A stretch of 53,908 nucleotides of DNA from JAVBPA01 sp031549925 (GTDB lineage: Bacteria > Bacillota > Clostridia > Oscillospirales > CAG-272), in NCBI GenBank assembly GCA_031549925.1, contig JAVBPA010000044.1:1-53908 (forward strand). The letters are read 5' to 3'. The notes under the pieces are model-generated. The model saw only the letters and a program-made list of their open reading frames with translations, was not told the DNA's origin and searched no databases. Both the position numbers and the translations under genes were made by a program. Below, one piece after another: positions 9,763 through 18,967 of this stretch. Within the stretch, counting starts at the first letter, position 1; every line of letters begins with the position of its first letter.

Positions 9763-10743
9763 ATGACAGTTCGCGAACGTTTTAAAAGATTGCTTGATTT
9801 TAAAGAAGTAGATATGCTCCCCCGTATAGAATGGGCTGCATGGTGGTGGGATACCGTAGTTCGCTGGCAAAACGAGGGACTTGACAAAAAGCTCGGAGTT
9901 GAGGGAATATTGAATTATTTTAACATGGATAATCTAGTTCTTTTAGCTGCTTCTCCATCGCTTCCCGCTCCGAAATATCACGGCGGCCCTATTATCGAAT
10001 GTGCCGATGATTATATGAAACTGAGGGAAAACGCTTATTCGGATAATATAATAAATGGTTTTGTAAATTCCGCTAAATCTGTTTTGACGAGATATGAAAA
10101 AGGAGATTTTCCGATTCGCATATGGTTGGACGGCTTTTTTTGGTATCCGAGAAGATTGTTTGGTATCGAAGGGCATTTTTATGCTTTTTACGATCAGCCG
10201 GAATTAATGCATTTAATAAATGAAGATTTAGCTAATTTTAATATTCGTGCTATTGAAGCTTTATATACTGTTCTCGCTCCGGAAATGGTTGGAATGGCGG
10301 AAGATATGTCATACAATCATGGTCCGATGTTATCGCATGATCAATTTACAGAATTTTTAACCCCATATTACAAAAGAATGATTGATGTTATTAAATTACG
10401 CGATACAAAAGTTCTCATAGATTCAGACGGTGATATTACAAAAATGGTTCCTTGGATGCGTGAAGCCGGTATTGAAGGAGTTTATCCGCTTGAGAGACAG
10501 GCAGGAGTAGATTTAAATATTTTACGCAAAAACAATCCGGATTTATTAATGCTCGGCGGATATGATAAAATGGTAATGCCTTTGGGAGAAGAAGCAATGC
10601 GTGCGGAATTTGAAAGAATAATGCCTGTTGTACGCAGCGGAGGATATATCATGTCCGTTGACCACCAGACCCCGCCCGGAGTTTCGTTTGAAAATTATAA
10701 AATATTTGCTCGTTTATATAATGAATACGCAAGATCATTATAA
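9763..10743 (+). CDS. uroporphyrinogen decarboxylase (URO-D) superfamily protein
   Basis: This 326-residue TIM-barrel protein belongs to the URO-D/MtaA/CmuA superfamily, which includes heme-pathway decarboxylases and cobalamin-dependent methyltransferases. Seen: MTVRERFKRLLDFKEVDMLP opening, EDMSYNHGPMLSHDQFTEF in the middle, SDGDITKMVPWMREAGIEG, LMLGGYDK and the closing GGYIMSVDHQTPPGVSFENY. It lacks the RQAGRY motif of true HemE, and no heme gene is near, so a methyltransferase or demethylase role is likelier. No corrinoid protein is adjacent. GGAGG precedes the ATG. It ends 6 bases inside the convergent RNA methyltransferase gene. Confidence 0.75.
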   Translation: MTVRERFKRLLDFKEVDMLPRIEWAAWWWDTVVRWQNEGLDKKLGVEGILNYFNMDNLVLLAASPSLPAPKYHGGPIIECADDYMKLRENAYSDNIINGFVNSAKSVLTRYEKGDFPIRIWLDGFFWYPRRLFGIEGHFYAFYDQPELMHLINEDLANFNIRAIEALYTVLAPEMVGMAEDMSYNHGPMLSHDQFTEFLTPYYKRMIDVIKLRDTKVLIDSDGDITKMVPWMREAGIEGVYPLERQAGVDLNILRKNNPDLLMLGGYDKMVMPLGEEAMRAEFERIMPVVRSGGYIMSVDHQTPPGVSFENYKIFARLYNEYARSL

Positions 10744-11562
10744 TATTAAAGACCTTTGTTTTACGCTTTCATATAAAAATACAGTTGCTGCACATGCCAC
10801 ATTCAACGATGAAGCGGAAGATGATTCTGCCATTGGAATTGTCACCAGTAAATCACATAAACTGCTCAAAAAATTATTTAATCCATCAGTTTCATTTCCA
10901 ATCATTATAATAACGGGTCCCGTTAAATCGCATGAATAAATATCATTCTTTTTATGTGAAGTAGTACCGATTATTTTTAAATTATTAAATTTTTCTTTCA
11001 TTTCTGATATATAATTTAAAAGTATATCATTTGATGTTATTCTTACATAGGGAACGGAAAAAAATGAACCCATTGTAGCACCTACAACCTCCGGATCATA
11101 TAAATCAACGCAATGCCCGGTTGTGATTAAACCATCAATACCAAAAGCATCGCATGATCTTATTATTGTACCCAGATTTCCCTTATTTGAAGGCCTGTCA
11201 AATAATAAAATTAAAGGATTTTCAAAATCTTTCTCTAAAAAATTATCATCTCTCATAGAAACAACCGCAAGAAGTTCCGAGCTTTCTGTTTTATCACTCA
11301 GTTTATTAAAAAGCTCCGGTATAATTTCAATATTATAATCTGTTTTTACACCGTCTATCATATCAATAGCCCAGCCTGATATCAACTTTCCCGAAGGATA
11401 AACAAGAGAATTTATATGCCAGCGGTTTTTAACAGCTTCGTTTATATTTCTAACACCTTCTATTAAAAATTCTTTATTTTTATATCTTTTGTTACGATTA
11501 GTTTTCAAAACAATTAAATGCTGATATAAAGCATTTTCTGTAAATATTTTTTTAGTTTGCAT
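10738..11562 (-). CDS. TrmH/SpoU family RNA methyltransferase
   Basis: An AdoMet-dependent 2'-O-ribose methyltransferase of the SPOUT superfamily, acting on rRNA or tRNA. An N-terminal substrate-binding domain precedes three knot motifs: DRPSNKGNLGTIIRSCDAFG (motif 1), PVIIMIGNETDGL (motif 2) and IPMAESSSASSLNVACAAT (motif 3). The start is uncertain: ATG at 11562 with weak GGTAG is used here; an in-frame TTG at 11604 would add 14 residues but has no ribosome site and abuts the repeat at 11602. The target nucleotide cannot be inferred. The 3' end overlaps the convergent URO-D-like gene. Confidence 0.85.
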   Translation of the reverse strand: MQTKKIFTENALYQHLIVLKTNRNKRYKNKEFLIEGVRNINEAVKNRWHINSLVYPSGKLISGWAIDMIDGVKTDYNIEIIPELFNKLSDKTESSELLAVVSMRDDNFLEKDFENPLILLFDRPSNKGNLGTIIRSCDAFGIDGLITTGHCVDLYDPEVVGATMGSFFSVPYVRITSNDILLNYISEMKEKFNNLKIIGTTSHKKNDIYSCDLTGPVIIMIGNETDGLNNFLSSLCDLLVTIPMAESSSASSLNVACAATVFLYESVKQRSLIL

Positions 11563-11601
11563 TTTTTCTACCAAATAATTTTTTATAATTTTTTTATCAA
11601 A

Positions 11602-11766
11602 CAAGGAGCTGTTTTAAACGACAGCTCCTTTCAGATTGACCAACCACAAAACTTTCAATATTTTTAACGTTTTTTGCGGAGCTTTTTTCGTAAAAAAGCG
11701 ACCGTAATTCCGTACCTTGTATTTTGTCTGCTTTTCTCAAGGAACTGTTTTAACGACAGCTCCCTT
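11602..11766. repeat. 165-bp repeat element bounded by palindromic direct repeats
   Basis: Two near-identical 29-base units at 11602-11630 and 11738-11766 (first begins CAAGGAGCTGTTTTAAACG) each form a hairpin of the type GGAGCTGT...ACAGCTCC. The second has one substitution and one deletion. Between them lies a core (about 11646-11726) containing TTTTTTGCGGAGC and GCGACCGTAATTCCGTAC, which reappears inverted at 53721-53800. The arrangement resembles a small non-autonomous mobile element or an intergenic repeat family. It also supplies hairpins after the solute-binding protein gene and before the methyltransferase. Confidence 0.65.
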
Positions 11767-11787
11767 ATAATTTTATATGTTTTACTT

Positions 11788-13245
11788 TTAATTAAGACCT
11801 AATAATGTGTCGATAACTTTATTGTAGCGTTTATTTCCGCTTTTTTCTTTTGCTGCATAAGAAGAAGCAAAACTAGTCTTTTTGGTGCTCATCAAATCCT
11901 GCAATATAAAAGCAAATCCCTGCCATCCATCATAAACATAACCGAAATCGAATGTACGGCTTTCAAGCAGCATATCAAGCACTAAAATAGATTCGTTATC
12001 ACGTGTAAATTTTACTTTAAGAGCTGTTTCATAATATGAAGGAATAACTTGCTTATAACTTTCGGCGTTCAGAGCTTCGATTATAATACTTGTTCTCTCA
12101 CCATCGCGTATAGTTTTGGGGACAGCCATTATATCATGTGCGCCGTCTGACATTGTATAATAATTTGTTTGCGCTGTATCCCATTTAGGATACGGAATTA
12201 TTCCGAAATCAAAATCGTATGAACGATATGATTCCGCGGATGAGAACAATCCGTTTAAGAAAAGCACATTGCCTGCTGTCCATATAGGACCGGAAACACC
12301 CCATGTATCGACAATTGAACCTTCGTTTTCATAGAAGAAAGTATATAAACGGTTTACAATATCAGGCATTTTCCCGTTGTTGTATGTTACTTCCGGAACA
12401 CCTTTTGAGTTTTTAGTCATAACCGGATTATTAAAAGCGTATTGATACGTTATAGCTGCGCTGTAATAATCGCTTGTAAAACCCCATTTATCCGTTGTGT
12501 CCATAACGCCGTTTCCGTCAAGATCTTCATGAACAATTTTAACTATATCATCAAGTTTATCTATTGTCCATTCACCTTTCATAACGATGCTGTACAAATC
12601 GTATATGTTGTAATCTTCTGCGATGAGTTTGTTATAATACATACAGTACGTAAAACGGAGAATAGACAAACAATATTCACCCGCCATCATGTAGGCGTGA
12701 TTTTCAATGGAAAGCGCGTCGACAGCATTTCCGATATACCAGGGCTGATCCATATTTACATAAGGAAGATCGTTGTACCAATCAACATAACTGCCTTCCA
12801 ATACCGCTGATCCTGTTTCGATAACCTGACCCATCATTAAACTGTATGTATCGTCATCAGAACCAATTGATTTTCTGAGAGCCGATATCGGATCCGATGT
12901 GTGGTAAGATTCGATTTCTATATCAAAACGTTCTTCGATTATAGTATTTCTTGCATATATTGCATCTACTATAACATCACCTGTAGCTTCAACTCCTGCT
13001 CCGATATCTTTTACAAAATCATCTCTGTCCCGTGCCAGTATTGTAAAGATATAGCCGTCAAAACTATCACCAGGTAAATTATCGGGTATAGCCTTTCTTA
13101 ATTCAAAAGGGTCTCCTTCGGTTATTTCTTCGGTAATCGTTGTTGTTTCTGAATCATTGCCTTTAGAATCGGGAGTATCGGCACATGATATAACAATAGG
13201 CAGCAATAATAAAATTGAAATAAATAAAGCCAAAAATTTTTTCAC
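11788..13245 (-). CDS. extracellular solute-binding lipoprotein
   Basis: A 485-residue lipoprotein of the family 1 solute-binding type, which captures sugars or other solutes for ABC importers at the outer membrane face. A signal peptide (KKFLALFISILLLLPIVIS) ends in a lipobox with C21, followed by a Thr/Glu/Ser-rich spacer to about residue 45. The body has binding-protein features, including VDWYNDLPYVNMDQPWY, a calcium-like loop DLDGNGVMDTTDKWG and an AESYRSYDFDFGIIPYPKW stretch. No permease or ATPase gene is nearby, so its partner must lie elsewhere. GGAGG-type site precedes the ATG. The ligand is unknown; the adjacent uronate genes suggest an oligosaccharide. Confidence 0.8.
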   Translation of the reverse strand: MKKFLALFISILLLLPIVISCADTPDSKGNDSETTTITEEITEGDPFELRKAIPDNLPGDSFDGYIFTILARDRDDFVKDIGAGVEATGDVIVDAIYARNTIIEERFDIEIESYHTSDPISALRKSIGSDDDTYSLMMGQVIETGSAVLEGSYVDWYNDLPYVNMDQPWYIGNAVDALSIENHAYMMAGEYCLSILRFTYCMYYNKLIAEDYNIYDLYSIVMKGEWTIDKLDDIVKIVHEDLDGNGVMDTTDKWGFTSDYYSAAITYQYAFNNPVMTKNSKGVPEVTYNNGKMPDIVNRLYTFFYENEGSIVDTWGVSGPIWTAGNVLFLNGLFSSAESYRSYDFDFGIIPYPKWDTAQTNYYTMSDGAHDIMAVPKTIRDGERTSIIIEALNAESYKQVIPSYYETALKVKFTRDNESILVLDMLLESRTFDFGYVYDGWQGFAFILQDLMSTKKTSFASSYAAKEKSGNKRYNKVIDTLLGLN

Positions 13246-13379
13246 CAGTTATTCCTCCAAAAAAATTATTAATGATTTGTGCTGTATATATAAAATATAT
13301 ATTATACTTATTTAATTTACCAAAACTTTTTTAGGTACATCATATAATTTTTTTACTTATTAGAATTTTATAAAAATAA

Positions 13380-14831
13380 CTAGAACTGGAAGTATATAAA
13401 TGATTTATTGTCATATGCTCCGAAAATTATAATAATAGCGAGTAAAACTCCGTATGATAAGATTCTTGCCGGCATCGGAAGTTTACCTACAGCTGTTTTA
13501 AAATCTTTTCCGCGGCAAAAGAATTCAACAATCATCAAAAGTAAAATCGAACCTATTGAAATAATAAAACGTGACGAAGCTATTGAACTGAAACTTTCTA
13601 ATATGTGTGAAAAATTCGGAATATATGTATGGAGTGTTTTTAATACGAAAAATGCGTCTGAAAATGAATTTGCTCTGAAAAATATCCATGTCATATCTAC
13701 AATATAGAAAGTAAACAAAGTACCTATCAAAACCGGAATAAACGGTATTTTATTATATTTGGTTACAGATTTTATTTTGTCCCTGATATCTTTTGTAAAG
13801 CGGCCGACAACAAGATAAAATCCGTTTAACATACCCCAAACGACATAAGTCCAGTTAGCTCCGTGCCATATTCCGCTTATTGCGAAAGTTATCATTTGGT
13901 TTAAAAACCATCTGGGTTTTGATACACGGTTTCCTCCGAGAGGTATGTATATGTAATCGCGGAACCATGATGATAATGATATATGCCATCTGCGCCAGAA
14001 ATCCGTAACTGAAGAAGAATAGTAAGGCGTATCAAAGTTCCGCATTAAATCAAATCCTAATATTTTAGCAGCTCCTATAGCTATATCACTGTATCCTGAA
14101 AAATCACAATAAATCTGGAAAGCAAAAAATATAACACCGACCCATAATGCCGACGCACCTTTTGCCGATACATCTGTAAAAACATTATCTACAAACAAAG
14201 ATAAATTGTCTGCCACTACGACTTTTTTAAACATACCCCAAAGCATCATTCTTCCGCCTTGAGATAAGTTTTCGTATGTAATAAAATGTTCATATTTAAA
14301 TTGATTTATCAAATTACGCGCACGTTCTATAGGTCCTGCAACAAGCTGAGGGAAGAACATCAGGAACACCGCATATGTAACAAAATTTGTTTCGGGTTCG
14401 TCTTTATCCATAAATACATCCATCATATAACCCATGGCTTGGAATGTATGGAACGATATACCGACGGGAAGTATAATGTCCGGAAGTACAATTGAAGGGA
14501 GACTCAGCATTGTTCCGAAAAAGTTTATTGTATCGCTGAAAAATCCGAGATATTTAAATATTATTATAGATAAAATATTTAATGAAATGGTAACAATAAA
14601 TATTGCTTTTTTCTTTTTTTTGTTGTCTCTATTTTTATAAATATGTATTGCCGCAAAGTAAACAATAACCGTATTGAATGCTATAACTATTATATGCTGA
14701 GGTATAAAAGACATGTAGAACCAGCAGGAAGCTAAAAGCAAAAATACATTTCTGTATTTATTTTTCATTAAAAAATAACAAATTACAACAATAGGGAAAA
14801 ATAATAAAAATTCGATAGAATTAAAAAGCAT
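13380..14831 (-). CDS. MBOAT family O-acyltransferase (AlgI/DltB-like)
   Basis: A 483-residue membrane-bound O-acyltransferase related to AlgI, which moves acetyl groups across the membrane for O-acetylation of exopolysaccharides or cell-wall polymers. About 11 membrane segments are visible. Key motifs are FQIYCDFSGYSDIAIGAAKI, FWRRWHISLSSWFRDYIYIP with H283, and GIWHGANWTYVVWG with the likely catalytic H323. The usual partner, an AlgJ/AlgX-type SGNH transferase, is absent on both sides. It lies 39 bases after the sugar isomerase-fold gene and could be co-transcribed with the uronate cluster. Confidence 0.88.
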   Translation of the reverse strand: MLFNSIEFLLFFPIVVICYFLMKNKYRNVFLLLASCWFYMSFIPQHIIVIAFNTVIVYFAAIHIYKNRDNKKKKKAIFIVTISLNILSIIIFKYLGFFSDTINFFGTMLSLPSIVLPDIILPVGISFHTFQAMGYMMDVFMDKDEPETNFVTYAVFLMFFPQLVAGPIERARNLINQFKYEHFITYENLSQGGRMMLWGMFKKVVVADNLSLFVDNVFTDVSAKGASALWVGVIFFAFQIYCDFSGYSDIAIGAAKILGFDLMRNFDTPYYSSSVTDFWRRWHISLSSWFRDYIYIPLGGNRVSKPRWFLNQMITFAISGIWHGANWTYVVWGMLNGFYLVVGRFTKDIRDKIKSVTKYNKIPFIPVLIGTLFTFYIVDMTWIFFRANSFSDAFFVLKTLHTYIPNFSHILESFSSIASSRFIISIGSILLLMIVEFFCRGKDFKTAVGKLPMPARILSYGVLLAIIIIFGAYDNKSFIYFQF

Positions 14832-14870
14832 ATTTTTATTTCCGTTTCAAAAATTATTTATATAATATTT

Positions 14871-15680
14871 TTACTTTTGAATATTTTTCATGTATTCCAA
14901 ATACTGATAAAATGCGATTCCCGGTTCTTCAAGCTCCCTTGACCAGCGTTTAACCCATTCATAAGAGAAATAACCCGTATAACCTATACAAAGCAGTTCC
15001 TCGCATGATTCTTTTATCGGAATATCACCGTAACCCGTCAGCATGTATTTTATAGTTTTGTCCGGGGATATAATTGAGTCTTTTACATGCACATGTTTTA
15101 TATATTTACCTATTCTTTTTACGGTTTCCTGCGGTTTTTCGTTAAAATAACGTACAGTATGGTTTATATCCCATATGATACCTTTATTATCGCTTTCGGT
15201 TTTTTCGATAAATTTTAACATTTTATTTGTATCCGCTAAAATTCCGTTTGTTTCAATTAAAATTGAAACTTTGTACTTTGCTGCCTTTTTACACAGTTTT
15301 TCATAATTATTCAAAAGAAAATCGAAATCAAAAGAATTGTCCGGCGCGGGGTCCTTATCTCCTAAAATACGTATATATTTTACACCCATTTTAGAAGCTA
15401 AAAATATATAATCATCAATTTCTGAAAAAGCGGAATTTATTTCGGGGTTATTGTTTAAATAAGCTCCTGATGTTAAAATCGGTATTTCGAGTCCTATTCT
15501 TTCAAGTTCTTTTTTTGTATTTTCTATTTGATTTTCACTAAAAATATTAACATAGGGAGCATATATTTGGTCAGCGATTCCTCTTATTTCAATTCCGTCA
15601 TAACCTAAATCCGAAGCTGTTGATATTATTTCTCCGAAATTCCAATCGGGACATCCTAGAGTTGAAAAAGATAATTTCAT
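14871..15680 (-). CDS. sugar phosphate isomerase/epimerase (TIM barrel)
   Basis: A 269-residue xylose-isomerase-like TIM-barrel protein (AP-endonuclease family 2 fold), a family of metal-dependent sugar isomerases, epimerases and inosose dehydratases. Seen: SFSTLGCPDWNFGEII opening, GYDGIEIRG, the metal-site-like ILIETNG, WDINHTVRYF, KHVHVKDS and YTGYFSYEWVKRW. It starts 12 bases after uxaC ends, so it is almost surely in the same operon. A role in interconverting uronates or keto-sugars from the UxaC step is inferred from position only. Confidence 0.75.
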   Translation of the reverse strand: MKLSFSTLGCPDWNFGEIISTASDLGYDGIEIRGIADQIYAPYVNIFSENQIENTKKELERIGLEIPILTSGAYLNNNPEINSAFSEIDDYIFLASKMGVKYIRILGDKDPAPDNSFDFDFLLNNYEKLCKKAAKYKVSILIETNGILADTNKMLKFIEKTESDNKGIIWDINHTVRYFNEKPQETVKRIGKYIKHVHVKDSIISPDKTIKYMLTGYGDIPIKESCEELLCIGYTGYFSYEWVKRWSRELEEPGIAFYQYLEYMKNIQK

Positions 15681-15692
15681 AATTTATACCAC

Positions 15693-17108
15693 TTAATTAA
15701 AATTAAATATTTTTTTTGCATTGTAATAACAGACATTTTCTACTAGTTTTGATAATGTATTAATGTCATCGGTACATTCACCGTCTTCAGCCCATTTACC
15801 GATTATATTGCAAAAAATTCTGCGGAAATATTCATGCCTTGTGTATGATAAAAAGCTTCTGGAATCTGTCAGCATTCCGGTAAAATAACCGATAGCCGAT
15901 AAATTTGCGAGCGATTTTATTTGTTCTGTCATTCCTTGTTTATTATCGTTAAACCACCATGCGCTTCCTTGCATAACACGCGGATAACAATCACTGCTGT
16001 TTAACTGGAAAGCTCCTGTCAAAGCTCCGAGAGCTGCATTGTCGTTCGGATTTATTGAATATAATATTGTTTTCGGTAAACCTTCACCGCGATCCATTTC
16101 GTTTAACAAAGCTGCTAGCTTATATATATTCTTTTCATCTCCGATAATATCAAAACCGCTGTCAACGCCGATATCAGACATAGCCTTTGTATTTACATTG
16201 CGTAATACTCCGAAATGGAATTGCATAACCCAGCTGCGTTTTTTATATTCGCTTGCAAAAAAGCAAAGCAAATCCGTTTTAAGCTTTTCTATTTCTTCTT
16301 TTTCTGTATTTTCTTTATTTAATATCTTTTTAAAAATACATTCTGTTTCATAAAATGATTTTGGTGCATTGTAAGGGATGAATCTGTCCAAACCATGATC
16401 TGCTGCTTTACATCCCATTGACGCAAAATAATCGAGGCGTTTTATAAAAGAGTCTTTTAGTGACTTTATATCACATATATCTGTTTGTGAAACTGCGGAA
16501 AGCTTTGCAATATTATTTAAAAAATCCGGATTATCTGCGTTTATATATTTGTCAGGCCGCCATGCAGGAAAAACTTTTGTTTCAAATTTTTCATCTTTTG
16601 CTATGTTTTTGTGATTTTCAAGCGTATCACAGGGATCATCAGTTGTGCATATCACTTCAACATTGGATTTTTTTATCAGGTTTTTTACAGACATATCTGC
16701 TTCCGACAATTTATCATTGCACAAATACCACAAGTCATCGCAGGAAGATTTGTTTATAATCCCCGAATATCCGAAATATCTTTTCATTTCCAAATGAGAC
16801 CAATGATACAAAGGATTTCCGATAAGATTAGGCATTACTGAAGTATATGCGTTAAATTTTTCATAGTCGGAAGCGTCGCCTGTTATATATTTTTCAATTA
16901 TTCCGCATGAACGCATTGCTCTCCATTTATAATGATCACCGCCGAGCCATAATTGTGTTATATTAGGATAAATTTTATCCTCCGCAATATCGGCAGGATT
17001 TACATGGCAGTGATAATCAATAATCGGCAATTTTTTTGCGTATTCGTGATATAATATTTCAGCCGTTTCATTTGTCAGCAGAAAATTTTTACCTAAAAAT
17101 TTTTTCAT
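15693..17108 (-). CDS. uxaC: uronate isomerase
   Basis: UxaC converts D-glucuronate to D-fructuronate and D-galacturonate to D-tagaturonate, the entry step of hexuronate catabolism, in the cytoplasm. The 471 residues match the usual length. Amidohydrolase-fold motifs are clear: IIDYHCHVNPADIAED near residue 30, ITQLWLGGDHYKWRAMRSCG, DDPCDTL, MQFHFGVLRNVN, a late QGSAWWFNDNKQGM and LTDSRSFLSYTRHEYFRR. It sits between two sugar-isomerase-fold genes (24 and 12 bases away). No uxuA, uxuB, kduI or kdgK gene is in the window, so the rest of the pathway is elsewhere. Confidence 0.93.
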   Translation of the reverse strand: MKKFLGKNFLLTNETAEILYHEYAKKLPIIDYHCHVNPADIAEDKIYPNITQLWLGGDHYKWRAMRSCGIIEKYITGDASDYEKFNAYTSVMPNLIGNPLYHWSHLEMKRYFGYSGIINKSSCDDLWYLCNDKLSEADMSVKNLIKKSNVEVICTTDDPCDTLENHKNIAKDEKFETKVFPAWRPDKYINADNPDFLNNIAKLSAVSQTDICDIKSLKDSFIKRLDYFASMGCKAADHGLDRFIPYNAPKSFYETECIFKKILNKENTEKEEIEKLKTDLLCFFASEYKKRSWVMQFHFGVLRNVNTKAMSDIGVDSGFDIIGDEKNIYKLAALLNEMDRGEGLPKTILYSINPNDNAALGALTGAFQLNSSDCYPRVMQGSAWWFNDNKQGMTEQIKSLANLSAIGYFTGMLTDSRSFLSYTRHEYFRRIFCNIIGKWAEDGECTDDINTLSKLVENVCYYNAKKIFNFN

Positions 17109-17132
17109 TTTAATAAAACCAAGTTTTCAAAA

Positions 17133-17960
17133 TTATTTATTCATTGAAGCATCAATATAATCAAGAGCATTGTTTATTATATCGGTATTAATACTTCCGT
17201 CCCGGTTTATCGAAGGTGATTCAAGAGTTATGCTATCCGAATAAAGATTTTTTATGGATGAAAAGAAACGATCAAATCCCCAAAAACCGATAATACCGTA
17301 ACCGGGCATCGGAATCGGACGTAATTTTGTAAAATCACCCGAGGGACCTGTAAAATCTGATATATGAATATGAGAAACAGATTTATTTAAAAGCATGCTA
17401 TTATTAAAAAAATCATCCAATTGACAATGAAATGATCCGAAACGCGTATCAAAAATAAATTCCGCATTGTTATAACGGTTATGAATATTATTCCAATGAA
17501 TCAGAGGATTTTCTTTTATACATACAATATTTTCTATAACGATTTTTATGTTATATATATCTGCTATCTTAAATAAAGAATCCAGTATTTCAATATTGTA
17601 ACTTATTTTAATATCGCTGTCAAGACCTCCCCAAAGGTGCAAAACGATTTTCCGCGCTCCGATATTAAATCCCATACGGCAATTATTTTCAAATAATCTG
17701 AGAGCTTCCGTTGTTTCTTCTTTGATTCCTTTAGATATTAAAACGCCGATATTTTTATCGGAATGGATAACTTCAAAATCCGTACCGGAATTTTTTAAAT
17801 ATGCTGTAACATCCTCGATATATGGATACCATACAGGCAGCATCATAAGCTCATATGACGTACAATGTAAATATTTACAATAAAATGGTATCAATTTATA
17901 ATCGAAATTATTTTCGTGTCCGATAAATGCACCGGTTGAACATAAAATTTTATTATTCAT
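17133..17960 (-). CDS. sugar isomerase-like TIM-barrel protein
   Basis: A 275-residue protein of the xylose-isomerase-like TIM-barrel type, more divergent than its neighbour at 14871. Seen: an ARKIVLHLWGGLDSD strand with His, IKIVIENIVCIKENPLIHW, EFIFDTRFGSFHCQLDDFF, VSHIHISDFTGPSG and ITLESPSIN. The Glu, Asp/His and Glu residues at strand ends fit a divalent-metal site. It is the first gene of a tight minus-strand run with uxaC (24-base gap), pointing to a sugar acid or polyol substrate. The exact reaction is unknown. Confidence 0.65.
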   Translation of the reverse strand: MNNKILCSTGAFIGHENNFDYKLIPFYCKYLHCTSYELMMLPVWYPYIEDVTAYLKNSGTDFEVIHSDKNIGVLISKGIKEETTEALRLFENNCRMGFNIGARKIVLHLWGGLDSDIKISYNIEILDSLFKIADIYNIKIVIENIVCIKENPLIHWNNIHNRYNNAEFIFDTRFGSFHCQLDDFFNNSMLLNKSVSHIHISDFTGPSGDFTKLRPIPMPGYGIIGFWGFDRFFSSIKNLYSDSITLESPSINRDGSINTDIINNALDYIDASMNK

Positions 17961-18112
17961 AATGTTATTTTAACATGAATACACAATATTTACAAGATAT
18001 ATTTTCAAATTATTACTTTTTATAATTTATTATATATGATAAAATGACAATTCAAATAAATATAATTAGATAATTATTATAATTATTATCAAAAACAAAA
18101 TCCGGAGAAATT

Positions 18113-18934
18113 ATGTTTTTAGCAGACAACCATACACATACAGATTTTTCATTTGATGGTCATCAAACTGTAGATAATTTATGCGAAAGCGCAATTGAAA
18201 AAAATATTTCGGTAATAGCGATAACAGATCATTTTGACACAGACGGCATAATAGAAGGATTTTATGCTCCATACCGTTCAAGTGAAGCTAAAAAAGCTAT
18301 TTTCGAAGCTAAAGAAAAATATAAAAACAAAATAAAAATTATTTATGGTATTGAATTGGGACAGCCTTATTCGTATCCCGAAAAATGTAAAGCTTTTTTA
18401 TCGGATTGTAAATTTGAATATATAATAGGTTCTTTGCATAATTTATATAAAAATCCGGATTTTTGTTTTATTAAATATGAAATAGTTCCGCAAAAAATGA
18501 TAGAATCTCTCTGGAAAAGATCAATTGAGGAAATCTATAATTTACTGCTCGAATATAAAGATTTTAAAATAAATACTTTAGCACACCTGACATATCCGAT
18601 ACGCTATATAAAAAGAGCAGGTAAGGATGTTGATATGAAATTATTTTATACGGAAATTTCAGAATTATATAAAAAAATGATTAGTTATAATGTATCTCTT
18701 GAAGTTAATACATCGGGAATCAGACAAGGCGCAGGTATGACTTTTCCCGATTATGAATTAATAAAACTATACAAAGAACAAGGAGGTGAATTGATAACAG
18801 TGGGAAGCGATGCCCACTGGTCAGCGGATGTCGGCGCTGATATCATCACCGTAAATGATATGTTAAAAAGTCTTGGCTATAAATATACCGCTTATTATAG
18901 CGGAAATGACTTTGAAATGATTACACTGAATTAA
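18113..18934 (+). CDS. PHP-domain phosphatase (HisJ-type histidinol-phosphatase family)
   Basis: A 273-residue PHP phosphoesterase that uses a trinuclear metal site. The signature DNHTHTDFSFDG is at residues 5-16, ITDHFDTDG at about 39, an IEIG-type EL region (YGIELGQPY), IIGSLHNLY and the final VGSDAHWSADVG. This order is that of HisJ (histidinol-phosphate phosphatase), but no his gene is adjacent, so the true substrate may be another phosphate ester. GGAG precedes the ATG. A 33-base gap separates it from the Lrp-type regulator and aminotransferase, suggesting an amino-acid-related unit. Confidence 0.8.
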   Translation: MFLADNHTHTDFSFDGHQTVDNLCESAIEKNISVIAITDHFDTDGIIEGFYAPYRSSEAKKAIFEAKEKYKNKIKIIYGIELGQPYSYPEKCKAFLSDCKFEYIIGSLHNLYKNPDFCFIKYEIVPQKMIESLWKRSIEEIYNLLLEYKDFKINTLAHLTYPIRYIKRAGKDVDMKLFYTEISELYKKMISYNVSLEVNTSGIRQGAGMTFPDYELIKLYKEQGGELITVGSDAHWSADVGADIITVNDMLKSLGYKYTAYYSGNDFEMITLN

Positions 18935-18967
18935 TATTAATAATTATAAGGAGTATTAAATAAATAT

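Noticed and set aside
11602..11630. Palindrome as a terminator of the methyltransferase or solute-binding gene
   Set aside because: No T-run follows on either strand, and the unit is duplicated as part of a repeat element.
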